Of a DNA stretch of 43,026 nt, positions 7,973 to 19,314 are shown one piece after another. Numbering within the stretch: position 1 is the stretch's first letter; every line of letters starts with the position of its first letter. A model generated the notes under the pieces. That model did not search any database, was not told the origin of the DNA, and was given only the letters and a program-made list of their open reading frames with translations. A program made the position numbers and the translations under genes. Origin of the DNA: an uncultured Massilia sp. GTDB taxonomy: Bacteria; Pseudomonadota; Gammaproteobacteria; Burkholderiales; Burkholderiaceae_D. Location of the stretch: the NCBI GenBank assembly GCA_913777025.1, contig CAJYQM010000324.1, positions 1-43,026 on the forward strand. Direction: 5' to 3'.

Positions 7973-8698
7973 ATGCCACCGCTGACCCACAAACCCTACC
8001 TGCGCTCGGTCACGCTATACCCGCGCGCCGAGGTCGACCCCGCCAGCTATCCGTTCACGATTCCGGCCGTGCGCGAGATGGGCGTGCTGGTGCCGCACCC
8101 GGACGTGACCTTTTTCGTGGGCGAAAACGGCGCCGGCAAGTCGACGCTGCTGGAAGCGATCGCGGTGGCGCTCGGCTTGCCGGCCGAGGGCGGCACGCGC
8201 AACGTGCATCGTGTCCAGCAGGAAGTGTCGCCGCTGCACAGTGTTCTGCGGCTGGCCAAGGGCTGGCGCCAGCCGCGGTCGTCCTATTTCCTGCGCGCGG
8301 AAAGCCTGTTCAATGTGTTCACTTACCTTGACCAGCTTGGCCCGGGCAGCCCGCCCTCGCTGCACCTGCGTTCGCACGGCGAAGCCTTCCTCGATGTGCT
8401 GCAGGGTTTCGGCCGCGACGGCCTCTACCTGCTCGACGAACCCGAGGCCGCGCTCTCGCCGAACCGCCAGCTGGCCGCCCTGGCCCTGATCGACCGGCTG
8501 GTGCAGGAAGGCTGCCAGTTCATCATCGCCACCCATTCGCCGATCCTGCTGGCCTACCCGAACGCGAAAATCCTCAGCTTCGACGCCACCGGCATCACCG
8601 AAGTCGCCTATGAGGACACCGAGCACTACGCGATCACGCGCGACTTCCTGAACCACTACCCGCGCCGCCTGCAGCAGCTGTTGCGGGGCGATGAGTAG
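7973..8698 (+). CDS. AAA/ABC-type predicted ATPase (COG3910-like)
   Basis: This 241-residue stand-alone nucleotide-binding protein has Walker A GENGAGKST (about 50-58), a signature-like LRSHGEAF, Walker B LYLLDEPEAALS and the H-switch ATHSPIL. This is the compact SMC/ABC-like ATPase architecture without membrane or coiled-coil arms. It resembles the widespread 'predicted ATPase' group related to AAA_21/AAA_23. The start is preceded by AGGAA. DUF2750 follows 59 bp downstream on the same strand. There is no nuclease, OLD/TOPRIM domain or partner gene that would point to phage defence, so a specific role cannot be given. Confidence 0.85.
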   Translation: MPPLTHKPYLRSVTLYPRAEVDPASYPFTIPAVREMGVLVPHPDVTFFVGENGAGKSTLLEAIAVALGLPAEGGTRNVHRVQQEVSPLHSVLRLAKGWRQPRSSYFLRAESLFNVFTYLDQLGPGSPPSLHLRSHGEAFLDVLQGFGRDGLYLLDEPEAALSPNRQLAALALIDRLVQEGCQFIIATHSPILLAYPNAKILSFDATGITEVAYEDTEHYAITRDFLNHYPRRLQQLLRGDE

Positions 8699-8757
8699 GG
8701 AACGCCGCCAGGCGCGGATGTTGTCGTATCCTCGTACTCACATGACGAGGAGCGGCG

Positions 8758-9165
8758 ATGACGATCGATACCAGACAATTGCAGGCCGTGGTGATGCTGC
8801 CGGGACCGCAGCGCTATGAATACTTCATCCGGCGCGTGGTCGACACCGGCGTGGTGTGGAGCCTGTACCGCAACGGCTGGGCGCTGGCCAGCAAGGCAGA
8901 CGGCACGATGGTGTTGCCGCTGTGGCCGGACAGCGAATTCGCGGCCATCTGCGCCGATTACGAATGGACCGGTTACGCGCCGCAGTCGTTCGCGCTGGCC
9001 GAACTGGTGGACGAGCTGCTGCCGCAGCTGGCCCGGGACGGCGTCGCCACCGGCGTGTTTTACACGCCCGGCGCGCGCGACGTGATGCCGACGGCGAACC
9101 TGCTGCGCAAGGACTTGCAGGACGCACTGGCAAGCCGCCACGACGACGAGGAACCACGACCATGA
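8758..9165 (+). CDS. DUF2750 domain protein
   Basis: This 135-residue soluble protein matches the DUF2750 pattern: an aromatic N-terminal stretch (GPQRYEYFIRRVVDTGVVWSLY), WALASKADGTMVLPLWPDSEFA in the middle, and a C-terminal helix with LVDELLPQLARDGV. The function of this family is not established; members often sit in varied contexts. A good GAGGAG lies before the ATG. Its stop overlaps the next start (ATGA, 9162-9165), so it is translationally coupled to the PLP enzyme downstream. Confidence 0.82.
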   Translation: MTIDTRQLQAVVMLPGPQRYEYFIRRVVDTGVVWSLYRNGWALASKADGTMVLPLWPDSEFAAICADYEWTGYAPQSFALAELVDELLPQLARDGVATGVFYTPGARDVMPTANLLRKDLQDALASRHDDEEPRP

Positions 9166-10481
9166 ACGCGCTCCCCCACGGTGCCCTGGCCCTGTCCAGC
9201 CTCGAGGAACAATGGCTGCAGCCCGGCGTGAAAGGCTTGCCGATCACCGAGCCGCTGCGCCAGGGCGCGATCGGCGTGCAGGGCTGGAACGTGCTGCACG
9301 GCGACACCAGCTACCCGGTCGCGGTGCTCAAGACGGCCGCCCTGAAGCACAACCTGGCCTGGATGCGCGACTTCTGCGCGCGCCATGGCGCGCTGCTGGC
9401 GCCGCACGGCAAGACCACCATGTGTCCGCAGCTGTTCGGCGCCCAGCTGGCGCACGGCGCCTGGGGCATCACGCTGGCCAACAGCGTGCAGGCGCGCCTC
9501 GCGCACCGCTTCGGCGTGCGCCGCGTGCTGCTGGCGAACCAGCTGGTGGCGAAAAGCGACGTGCGTGCCGTGCTGCAGCTGCTGCACGACGACCCCGATT
9601 TCGAATGCCTCGTGCTGGCCGATTCGCTGGCCGGCGTGGCGCGGCTGGCCGAGGAAACCCATGCCCATCCTTTGGCGCGGCCCTTGCAGGTGCTGGTCGA
9701 ACTGGGCCTGTCGGGCAAGCGCGCCGGCTGCCGCACGCCGGAGGAAGCGCTGACGGTGGCGCGCGCGCTGGCCGGTGCGCCCGGGCTGGCGCTGGCCGGC
9801 TTCGAGGGCTACGAAGGCCTGCTGGTCTCGAGCGACCGCGGCACGGACCTGGCCGCGGTGGCCGGCTTCGTCGACCAGCTTGGCGCGCTGGTGCTGGAAG
9901 CGGACGACGAGGGCCTGTTCGAAGGGGCGCAGATCGTCGTCTCGGCCGGCGGCTCGGCCTATTTCGACCTGGTGGCGCGCGGCTTTGCCCGCCTGCATGG
10001 CCTGAGCCGGCCCCTGGTGCCGATCCTGCGCAGCGGCTGCTACCTCACCAGCGACCACGGCATGGTCCAGGACGCGCTGTCCGAACTCGACGCGAGGGAA
10101 AGCGTCCCGGCCGGGGAGGGCTTGCGCCCGGCGCTGGAAATCTGGAGCGTGGTGCAGTCGCGCCCCGAGCCGGACCTGGCCATCCTCACGATGGGCAAGC
10201 GCGACGCCTCGCACGACGCCGGCCTGCCGGTGCCGCTGCTGTTCCACCGCCCCGGACCGGGCACGCCGCATGCGCTGCCGGTGGACGCCGTCATCCTCAA
10301 GATGAACGACCAGCATGCCTACCTGCGCCTGCCGCCCGGCCCGATCCGCGAGCAGCTCGCGGTCGGCGACCTGGTCGGCTGCGGCATCTCGCATCCGTGC
10401 ACGACCTTCGACCGCTGGCCGCTGCTGCTGGCGGTCGACGACGATTACGCGGTCCACGGCGCCTTCAATACCTTCTTCTAG
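9162..10481 (+). CDS. PLP-dependent amino-acid deaminase, D-serine dehydratase-like (fold III)
   Basis: This 439-residue protein is of the alanine-racemase-fold (fold III) D-threonine aldolase/D-serine dehydratase family. Such enzymes use PLP and a metal to deaminate D-serine or cleave D-3-hydroxy amino acids. The PLP lysine is probably Lys84 in LLAPHGKTTMCPQLF. The C-terminal His411-Pro-Cys413 (GISHPCTTFDRW) matches the zinc-binding His/Cys pair of eukaryotic-type D-serine dehydratases. The ATG at 9162 overlaps the DUF2750 stop by four bases; extending upstream gives only low-complexity Arg/Ala translation. Substrate is not certain: D-serine, D-threonine or a related D-amino acid. Confidence 0.85.
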   Translation: MNALPHGALALSSLEEQWLQPGVKGLPITEPLRQGAIGVQGWNVLHGDTSYPVAVLKTAALKHNLAWMRDFCARHGALLAPHGKTTMCPQLFGAQLAHGAWGITLANSVQARLAHRFGVRRVLLANQLVAKSDVRAVLQLLHDDPDFECLVLADSLAGVARLAEETHAHPLARPLQVLVELGLSGKRAGCRTPEEALTVARALAGAPGLALAGFEGYEGLLVSSDRGTDLAAVAGFVDQLGALVLEADDEGLFEGAQIVVSAGGSAYFDLVARGFARLHGLSRPLVPILRSGCYLTSDHGMVQDALSELDARESVPAGEGLRPALEIWSVVQSRPEPDLAILTMGKRDASHDAGLPVPLLFHRPGPGTPHALPVDAVILKMNDQHAYLRLPPGPIREQLAVGDLVGCGISHPCTTFDRWPLLLAVDDDYAVHGAFNTFF

Positions 10482-10541
10482 AAGGCCATGGCTGTAGGCT
10501 ACAATCGGTTGTCGCTTCATTCACATCAATAACAGGTTGCC

Positions 10542-11498
10542 ATGCCCGCCACCCCGCCGTCGCTGTTCCCCCCGATCCTGCCCAACCGCCACGGCATGCT
10601 GGCCGTCGACGCGCTGCACACGATTTACTGGGAGGAGGTCGGCAACCCGAACGGGATCCCGGTGCTGTTCCTGCACGGCGGCCCGGGCGCGGGCCTGTCT
10701 CCCCAGCACCGCCGCTTCTTCGACCCGAGCGCCTACCGCGTGATCCTGTTCGACCAGCGCGGCGCCGGCAAGTCGACCCCGCTGGGCGAGTGGCGCAACA
10801 ACACGACGCAATTGCTGATCGAGGACATCGAGCGCCTGCGCGCCATGTTCGGCATCGAGCGCTGGCTGGTGTTCGGCGGCTCCTGGGGTTCGACGCTGGC
10901 GCTGGCCTACGGGCAGGCCCACCCCGAGCATTGCCTGGGCTTCGTGCTGCGCGGGATCTTCCTGTGCACCCCGAGCGAGATCGAATTCTTCCTGTACGGC
11001 GTGCAGTGGTTCTACCCTGAGCTGTACGCCGACTTCATCGCCCCGATCCCGGCCGAGGAACGCGGCGACCTGTTGAAAGCCTACGCCAGGCGCCTGCTGT
11101 GCGACGACCCGCAGCAGTACTGGCCGGCCGCGCGCGCCTGGAGCCGCTTCGAAGGCCGGCGCGTGTTCCTGCTGCCGCAGGAAGAGGAAAGCTCGTCGGA
11201 CACGCTGGACCTGGGCGTGGGCCGCCTGGAATCGCACTACATGGCCAACGGCGGCTTCCTGGAAGACGACCAGTTGGTCCGCGACGTCGGGCGCATTTCC
11301 CACCTGCCGGTCGTGATCGTGCAGGGCCGCTACGACGTGATCTGCCCGCCGCTGGCGGCCTACCGCCTGCAGCAGGCCTGGCCGGGCGCGCGCATGCGCA
11401 TGATCCCGGACGCCGGCCACGGCGCGCTCGAAACCGGCATCGCGCGCGCGCTGGTCGCGGCCACCGAACAGTTCAAGCGCCACGGCCGCTTCGATTGA
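10542..11498 (+). CDS. pip: Prolyl aminopeptidase (proline iminopeptidase, S33)
   Basis: This alpha/beta-hydrolase removes N-terminal proline from peptides. The 318-residue protein has the oxyanion HGGPGAG, DQRGAGKS, and the nucleophile elbow GGSWGS with Ser114. Asp in QGRYDVICPP and His in DAGHGALE complete the triad. Length and the tryptophan-rich cap are typical of the family. A TACAAT -10-like hexamer (10500-10505) within the palindrome TGTAGGCTACA (10493-10503) lies 37-49 bp upstream, but no good -35 is visible. DUF2721 follows after 22 bp and may share the transcript. Confidence 0.94.
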   Translation: MPATPPSLFPPILPNRHGMLAVDALHTIYWEEVGNPNGIPVLFLHGGPGAGLSPQHRRFFDPSAYRVILFDQRGAGKSTPLGEWRNNTTQLLIEDIERLRAMFGIERWLVFGGSWGSTLALAYGQAHPEHCLGFVLRGIFLCTPSEIEFFLYGVQWFYPELYADFIAPIPAEERGDLLKAYARRLLCDDPQQYWPAARAWSRFEGRRVFLLPQEEESSSDTLDLGVGRLESHYMANGGFLEDDQLVRDVGRISHLPVVIVQGRYDVICPPLAAYRLQQAWPGARMRMIPDAGHGALETGIARALVAATEQFKRHGRFD

Positions 11499-11520
11499 CG
11501 ACCAGGACAAACCGCAGCGC

Positions 11521-11970
11521 ATGAACATCCAGACCAACGACATCGGCCACGTGATCCAGCTGGCGATCGCGCCCGTCTTCCTGCTGACCGGCGTCGCCAC
11601 CAAGCTGACCGTCCTGCTGAACCGGCTGGCGCGCATCATCGACCGCACGCGCTACCTCAAGGAGCAGTTGCGCAAGGGGCCGGACCCCGACTGCCACGAA
11701 GAGCTGGACGTGCTGTACGTGCGCTGGCAGCTGATCAACTACGCGCTGACGGCCAGCACCGCCTGCGGTTTGCTGATCTGCGTGATCATCGCCTGCCTGT
11801 TCCTCAACGATACCGCCAACCTGCCGCTCGACCGCTACGTCGCCGCCATGTTCGTGGTGGCGATGATCGCGCTGATCGCCAGCTTCATTTTCCTGCTGCG
11901 CGAGGTGTTCGTGTCCTTCCGCTACATGCGCATCCATTTGCACGACACGCCGTCGCAGCCCCATTGTTAA
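11521..11970 (+). CDS. DUF2721 family membrane protein
   Basis: The 149-residue protein has three predicted membrane segments: about 10-30 (IQLAIAPVFLLTGVATKLTVL), 75-95 and 105-128. A conserved cytoplasmic stretch (NRLARIIDRTRYLKEQLRKG) lies between the first and second. This is the DUF2721 layout. The function of the family is unknown. It follows pip closely and precedes a hypothetical gene by 14 bp, so the three may be one operon ending with fadH. Confidence 0.85.
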   Translation: MNIQTNDIGHVIQLAIAPVFLLTGVATKLTVLLNRLARIIDRTRYLKEQLRKGPDPDCHEELDVLYVRWQLINYALTASTACGLLICVIIACLFLNDTANLPLDRYVAAMFVVAMIALIASFIFLLREVFVSFRYMRIHLHDTPSQPHC

Positions 11971-11984
11971 GAACCAGGATTTCC

Positions 11985-14470
<2,486 letters not shown>

Positions 14471-14472
<2 letters not shown>

Positions 14473-14501
14473 AAAAAGGCCGGGTGAACATCCACCCGGC
14501 C
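14471..14501 (-). terminator. Terminator between fadH and the convergent disordered-protein gene
   Basis: Perfect 9-bp stem GGCCGGGTG (14478-14486) / CACCCGGCC (14493-14501). A run of A at 14471-14477 becomes a U-tract on the minus strand, so it is an intrinsic terminator for the gene ending at 14533 and may also stop fadH transcription. Confidence 0.83.
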
Positions 14502-14532
14502 CATCACCACACCAAACCTTGATTCAACCCGT

Positions 14533-15039
14533 TCAATCCTGACCGGCGCCGCTGCTGCCTTTCTTGCTCGGCCGGCTGGCGTAATCCGAGGCCGGCTGCC
14601 TCGTCTGGTCGACCTGGCGCGAGCCGCCGGCGCCCGTCTGCAGCGAGCCCGACGGGCCGGTCGGCGACTCTTGCGAGCCGGCCTTCTGCTGCTGTTCCAT
14701 GCCGCCGTAGCCGGACTGGCGCGGCGCGTTCAGGCGGTCTTCCTCGCCGCGCGCCTGCATGCGCTGGGCGCTCTGGCGCGCGCTCCAGCCGGCTTGCTGG
14801 GCCGCGCCGCCGCCGCGCTGGCTGCCGACGTTCGCATCGCCGCCACCGCCGCCCTGCAGCGAGCCGCGCGCGCGCAGCGCGGCACCTTGCTGCTCGATGT
14901 TCGCTGATTGCACGTTGGCACCGCCAGGCGCCACCCAACCGGGGGCGCGCGGCTGCAGGCTGCCCTCGGCGACGGGAACGATTTTTTCCTTGGCAATACC
15001 ACGTGCGCGGACGCTGTCCGGGCCTTTTTGCTTGCTCAT
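14533..15039 (-). CDS. Hypothetical low-complexity, probably disordered protein
   Basis: A 168-residue hydrophilic protein rich in Gly, Ala, Gln, Ser and Arg with almost no hydrophobic core (GGGGGDANVGSQRGGG, MEQQQKAGSQESP). It has no cysteines, signal peptide or membrane span, so intrinsic disorder is likely. It has real-gene features: a strong AGGAGG six bases before the ATG at 15039 and its own terminator. An in-frame upstream ATG at 15054 would add five residues but lacks that spacing. I do not recognise a family. A degenerate copy of the TGTAGG-N6-CCTACA palindrome lies about 100 bp upstream, which could suggest stress-type control. Confidence 0.7.
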   Translation of the reverse strand: MSKQKGPDSVRARGIAKEKIVPVAEGSLQPRAPGWVAPGGANVQSANIEQQGAALRARGSLQGGGGGDANVGSQRGGGAAQQAGWSARQSAQRMQARGEEDRLNAPRQSGYGGMEQQQKAGSQESPTGPSGSLQTGAGGSRQVDQTRQPASDYASRPSKKGSSGAGQD

Positions 15040-15054
15040 GTTGATCCTCCTCAA

Positions 15055-15282
15055 GTGCTGCGCTGGTGAAGCGCTGATGGGAAGATCATGCGCGCCGGGA
15101 AGCCCATATTCCAGAGGAAGAGGGAGCGCACCTTTGTAGGAGTAGAACTACCATCTTTCTCAAAGTAATTGAGAGTAATGGTTAATGATGAGCTGATAGA
15201 ACGACTTGGGCAAATGATGCCAGTGGCATCATTTGCGCCTTCGCGGGGGGCCATTCCCGGCAATAGTGGGAATGGCAAACCG
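15055..15282. other. Intergenic region with two perfect stem-loops
   Basis: No gene. It contains the palindrome-like TGTAGGAGTAGAACTACCA (15135-15153). Two perfect hairpins follow: GCAAATGATGCC (15210-15221) with GGCATCATTTGC (15225-15236), and GCCATTCCC (15250-15258) with GGGAATGGC (15268-15276). The second ends 7 bp past the KAS III stop; neither has a U-tract on the minus strand, so termination is uncertain. Confidence 0.6.
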
Positions 15283-16404
15283 TCATTTCTTGCGCACGAC
15301 CACGCAGCCGATCGAGTAACCGGCCCCGAACGAGCAGATCACGCCATTCGCACCGCTCGGAAGATCGTCCTGGTAGGCGTGGAAGGCGATGATCGAACCG
15401 GCCGACGAGGTGTTGGCATAGGTGTCCAGGATCACCGGCGCCTCGCCCGGTTCGGCGTCGCGGCCGAGCAGGGTGCGGATGATCAGCTGGTTCATGCTGA
15501 GGTTGGCCTGGTGCAGCCAGAAGCGCTTGATGTCGGCCACCTGCAGGCCGGCGTTCTGCACGGTGTCGCGGATCATCTCGGCCGCCATCGGGCAGACTTC
15601 CTTGAACACCTTGCGGCCCTGCTGGCGGAACAACTTATCCGGCAGGCCGACGCCGGCTTCGTCGAAGCGGTTCATGAAGCCGAAGTTGTTGCGGATATTG
15701 TTCGAGAACTTGGTCTTCAGTTTTGAATCGAGGATCTCGAACTGGTGCTCGCCGGTGGCGGTGTCCGCCGCTTCGATGACCATCGCGGTGCAGGCGTCGC
15801 CGAAGATGAAATGGCTGTCGCGGTCGCGGAAGTTCAGGTGGGCGCTGGTGATTTCCGGGTTCAGCACTAGCACGGCGCGCGCCTGGCCAGTCTGCACGGC
15901 GCCGGCCGCGGTCTGGATCGCGAAGGTGGCCGAGGAACAGGCCACGTTCATGTCGAAACCGAAACCGTCGATGCCGAGTGCATCCTGCACCTCGACCGCC
16001 ATGGCCGGGTAGGCGCGCTGCATGTTGCTGGCGGCGACCAGCACCATGTCGATGTCGGCCGCGGTCTTGTTGGCGCGCGCCAGCGCCTGGCGCGCGGCGG
16101 CCACACCGATTTCGGCCTGTAGCGACAGTTCCTCGTCGGCGCGTTCCTTGATGCGCGGGGTCATGTGGGCCGGATCCAGGACGCCGGCCTTTTCCATCAC
16201 GTAGCGCGATTTGATGCCGGAGGCTTTTTCGATGAAGGCACTGCTCGACGGCTCCAGCGCGGTGGCTTCGCCGGCCGCGATCTTGTCCGCGTTCTCGGCG
16301 TTGAAGCGTTCGACGTAGGCGTTGAAGGCCGTCACCAGCTCATCGTTGGAGATGGCATGCGGAGGGGTAAACAAGCCGGTGCCGCTGATGACGACAGATT
16401 TCAT
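15283..16404 (-). CDS. Beta-ketoacyl-ACP synthase III-like enzyme
   Basis: A 373-residue thiolase-fold condensing enzyme of the FabH family with a complete triad: Cys146 (NVACSSATF), His288 ([12 protein letters not shown]) and Asn321 ([10 protein letters not shown]). It is longer than classical FabH (about 317) because of an insertion in the N-terminal part (about residues 25-60). This resembles the longer KAS III-like proteins of Pseudomonas and Ralstonia that can take medium-chain acyl-CoA primers. Whether it primes fatty acid synthesis or makes a specialised 3-oxoacyl product cannot be decided here. No other fatty-acid synthesis genes adjoin; fadH nearby is on the other strand. Confidence 0.9.
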   Translation of the reverse strand: MKSVVISGTGLFTPPHAISNDELVTAFNAYVERFNAENADKIAAGEATALEPSSSAFIEKASGIKSRYVMEKAGVLDPAHMTPRIKERADEELSLQAEIGVAAARQALARANKTAADIDMVLVAASNMQRAYPAMAVEVQDALGIDGFGFDMNVACSSATFAIQTAAGAVQTGQARAVLVLNPEITSAHLNFRDRDSHFIFGDACTAMVIEAADTATGEHQFEILDSKLKTKFSNNIRNNFGFMNRFDEAGVGLPDKLFRQQGRKVFKEVCPMAAEMIRDTVQNAGLQVADIKRFWLHQANLSMNQLIIRTLLGRDAEPGEAPVILDTYANTSSAGSIIAFHAYQDDLPSGANGVICSFGAGYSIGCVVVRKK

Positions 16405-16533
16405 TTTCGACTTTCCAAGGTGATAACGGGAGGCAACTCCCTGTGAATCTGGCGATTCTACACAATCGTACAGACCCTGGGAACTACAGGCGTTCCGGTC
16501 CGGGAAGCCTGTCGCTAAAGGCTTTGTGCGAAA

Positions 16534-17994
16534 TCAGCGCGCATGCTGGGCCAGCGGCGTGACCGCCGTGGCCTGCTCGGTGGACCGGGCCGCGGTCCGC
16601 TTCGACAGCTGCACCGGCAAGCCCTGCAGCTGGCGCAGCGCCTGGGCCAGCTGGAAATCGGCCTTGCCGCCGAAATCGAGCGGCTTGCGCTGGCGCGCCG
16701 CGGCCAGGATGCGCATCTGCTCTTCGATGTCGTCGTGGCCCGTGGCTTGTTCCCGCATTTGCCCATGCATGCGGTCGTTCGACAGGTGGCGCCGCAAATC
16801 GGCTTCGCGCATGCGCAGCGCATTCCAGCCGTCGCCGTCCGCCGTTTCGTCGACCGGGACGTCGGGCAGGATGCCGCGCGCCTGGATCGAGCGCCCGCCC
16901 GGCGTGTAGTAGCGCGCCGTGGTCAGTTTCACGGCGGCGTCCCCGGGCAATGGACGGATGGTCTGCACCGAGCCCTTGCCGAAGGTCGGGCTGCCGACGA
17001 TCATCGCGCGCTTGTAGTCCTGCAGCGCGCCGGCGACGATTTCCGAGGCCGAGGCCGAGCCGGTGTTCACCAGCACCACCATCGGCAGGGTTTTATACAG
17101 GTCCGGCACCTTCGCCAGCGGATCGATGCCCCGTCCCAGCATGTAGTACTCGGGGCGGCCGTAGAAGCGCGCCCTGGATTCCTCGAGCTGGCCATTGGTC
17201 GAGACGATTTCGGCGCCGCGCGGCAAAAAGGCGGCCGCCACGCCGATCGCGCCCTGCAGCAGGCCGCCCGGGTCGTTGCGCAAGTCCAGCACCAGGCCTT
17301 TGAGCGCCGGTTCCTCGCGCGCCAGCGCCGCCAGTCGATTGGCCAGGTCGTCCACCGTCGGTTCCTGGAATTGCGAGATGCGCACCCAGGCGTAGCCCGG
17401 CGCCACGATCCTGCCTTTTACGCTCTTCTGCACGATCTCTTCGCGCACCACGCCGATCTCCAGCGGCGCCGGCGCATCCTTGCGGATGATGGTCAGCACG
17501 ACCCTGGTGCGGGGCTCGCCGCGCATGCGCTTGATCGCCTGGTCCAGGTCCATGCCGCGCACGGCGGCGCCGTCGATGCGGGCGATCAGGTCGCCCGCCT
17601 TGATGCCGGCGCGTTCGGCCGGCGAATCCTCGATCGGGGCGACGATCTTGACGTAGCCTTCGGCGCTCTGGCCGATCTCGATGCCCAGGCCGACGAATTT
17701 ACCCTCGGTGCCTTCGCGCAGTTCGCGGTAGGCGTTGCGGTCGAGGTAGGCCGAATGCGGGTCGAGCGAGGCCACCATGCCGGACACGGCCTGGGTCAGG
17801 AGCTTGCGCTGGTCGACCGGTTCCACGTAGTCCGCTTCGATCAGGCGGTAGGCGTCCGCCACCCGGCGCAGGCTGTCCACGGGCATGTCGTCCTCGACCG
17901 GCTTGTGCGCCAGTTGCGAGAATTGCATGGTGACCGCGACCCCGAGGACCACCCCGAGGGTGACCAGGCCGTAGTTCTTGAATCGAGAGCCCAT
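16534..17994 (-). CDS. Carboxy-terminal processing protease (S41 family)
   Basis: A 486-residue periplasmic or membrane-anchored serine protease. An N-terminal hydrophobic anchor spans about 8-25 (YGLVTLGVVLGVAVT), followed by the N-terminal peptidase subdomain and a PDZ domain (about 100-175; GLGIEIGQS, SPAERAGIKAGDLI). The catalytic domain has Ser315 (TGSASASEI) and Lys340 (PTFGKGSVQ), the same 25-residue spacing as E. coli Prc Ser430/Lys455. The C-terminal 60 residues are Gln/Arg-rich and variable. It lies between the KAS III-like gene and a GT4 gene on the same strand with gaps over 100 bp, so co-transcription is not assured. CtpA-type proteases trim envelope proteins or peptidoglycan hydrolases. 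Confidence 0.93.
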   Translation of the reverse strand: MGSRFKNYGLVTLGVVLGVAVTMQFSQLAHKPVEDDMPVDSLRRVADAYRLIEADYVEPVDQRKLLTQAVSGMVASLDPHSAYLDRNAYRELREGTEGKFVGLGIEIGQSAEGYVKIVAPIEDSPAERAGIKAGDLIARIDGAAVRGMDLDQAIKRMRGEPRTRVVLTIIRKDAPAPLEIGVVREEIVQKSVKGRIVAPGYAWVRISQFQEPTVDDLANRLAALAREEPALKGLVLDLRNDPGGLLQGAIGVAAAFLPRGAEIVSTNGQLEESRARFYGRPEYYMLGRGIDPLAKVPDLYKTLPMVVLVNTGSASASEIVAGALQDYKRAMIVGSPTFGKGSVQTIRPLPGDAAVKLTTARYYTPGGRSIQARGILPDVPVDETADGDGWNALRMREADLRRHLSNDRMHGQMREQATGHDDIEEQMRILAAARQRKPLDFGGKADFQLAQALRQLQGLPVQLSKRTAARSTEQATAVTPLAQHAR

Positions 17995-18108
17995 GGTTGA
18001 CGAATCGGTCCGAAAATGAGGAATGCGCGCGCGGCGCGACGGCCCAGTATAGCCGCCCTGCGCCGCGGGCGTGTCCGACCGATGCGGAACCGATACGGAA
18101 CCGCCAGC

Positions 18109-19314
18109 TCAGGCGAGCGCGCGTTGCCGGGCGCTCGCGGTGCCGCGCGTGCCGATAATGCGCGAAAACAACTGGATCTGGCCCTCGGTGGTCGCATCCC
18201 AGCTGAAATTCTCGGCGTAGCGGCGCGTGGCCGCATGGTCCGGGTAGTGTTCGCGCAGGGTACGGATCGCGCGGGCGATGCCTTCCGAGGTGCGCTCCGG
18301 CATCAGGACGCCGGCTTCCGGCGCGGCCACGACTTCCGGCGTGCCCCAGACATTGCTCGCCACCACGGGCGTGCCGCAGGCCATCGATTCCAGCAGCACG
18401 TTGGCCCAGCCTTCGCGGCTGGACGCCAGCACCATGGCGTCGGCGGCATTGTAATACTCCTTCAATTGCGGCTGGGCGACCGAACCGAGGAAGGTCACGC
18501 GGTCCTTCACGCCCAGGCGCGCGGCCTGCATTTCCAGGTTCTTGCGTTCCGGGCCGGTGCCGGCGATCAGCAGCCTGGCATCCGGCATCAGGGGCAGGGC
18601 GCCGATGGTGAGGTCATGCGCCTTGCGCTTGTCGAGCAGGCCGACCGAGACCAGGGTAAAACCGTCGATGCCGAGCTTATTGCGCATGGCCTGGCGGTCC
18701 ATCGGCGCGAAACGCTGCAGATCGACGCCGTTGCGCAGCGGGACGATGCGTTCGCCCGGCATGCCCAATCCCACCATCTCGTCGCGCAGGGCGTTGCAGA
18801 CCGTGATCATGCCGGCGGCGTTTTCGGCTGCCCACATCAGCTGTTTTCGCGGCAGCGGGTACTGCGGGATCAGGTTGATGTCGGTGCCGCGCGCGGTGAT
18901 CACGACCGGCTTGTTGAAATACTTGCCGAGCATGACCGCGGCCACGCCGTCCGGATAGAAGTAATGGGCGTCGATGGCATCGAAGTCATAGCCTTCGTCG
19001 ATGATGCGGCCGATTTCCTTCTTGGCGGACTGGGCCAGCAGCCAGGGCGCCACCGTCATCCCGACCTTCGGGATCACCAGGTAGCGCGGGTGGCGCACGT
19101 CGATGTCGTAGCGGGTTTCGCGCCGCGGCACCCGGGCGAAGCCGGCGTAGTCGCCGAAGCGCGGATGCTGCGACGGGAACCAGGCGACCGGCGCGACCAC
19201 CTTCGATTCGACCTGGCCGCTGCCCAGCAGATAGCGCAGGCGGGTTTCGACGAAGATGCCGTGGCTGGGCTTGACCGTGTTGGGGAACAGCGTACTGAAT
19301 GTAAGAAGCTTCAT
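18109..19314 (-). CDS. Glycosyltransferase family 4 (GT-B fold)
   Basis: A 401-residue retaining glycosyltransferase. The N-terminal acceptor domain begins MKLLTFSTLFPNTVKPSHGIFVETR. The C-terminal nucleotide-sugar domain has LVSVGLLDKRKAHD, RLLIAGTGPERKNLE and the E-X7-E type motif SREGWANVLLESMACGTPVVAS. No membrane span is evident, so it is a cytosolic or peripheral enzyme adding a sugar to a lipid-linked glycan. It diverges from ugd across 233 bp, which places it with the uronic-acid sugar nucleotide genes and argues for exopolysaccharide or surface glycan assembly. Donor and acceptor sugars cannot be read from sequence. Confidence 0.92.
   Translation of the reverse strand: MKLLTFSTLFPNTVKPSHGIFVETRLRYLLGSGQVESKVVAPVAWFPSQHPRFGDYAGFARVPRRETRYDIDVRHPRYLVIPKVGMTVAPWLLAQSAKKEIGRIIDEGYDFDAIDAHYFYPDGVAAVMLGKYFNKPVVITARGTDINLIPQYPLPRKQLMWAAENAAGMITVCNALRDEMVGLGMPGERIVPLRNGVDLQRFAPMDRQAMRNKLGIDGFTLVSVGLLDKRKAHDLTIGALPLMPDARLLIAGTGPERKNLEMQAARLGVKDRVTFLGSVAQPQLKEYYNAADAMVLASSREGWANVLLESMACGTPVVASNVWGTPEVVAAPEAGVLMPERTSEGIARAIRTLREHYPDHAATRRYAENFSWDATTEGQIQLFSRIIGTRGTASARQRALA

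Noticed and set aside
7973-8698. Phage-defence role for the stand-alone ATPase
   Set aside because: No TOPRIM, nuclease, HNH or toxin partner is nearby; the neighbours are metabolic.
8856-11020. Long alternative plus-strand frames across the D-serine dehydratase-like and iminopeptidase genes
   Set aside because: The Arg/Ala/Gly-rich out-of-frame segments lack ribosome sites; only the part in frame from 9162 to 10481 is a real protein.
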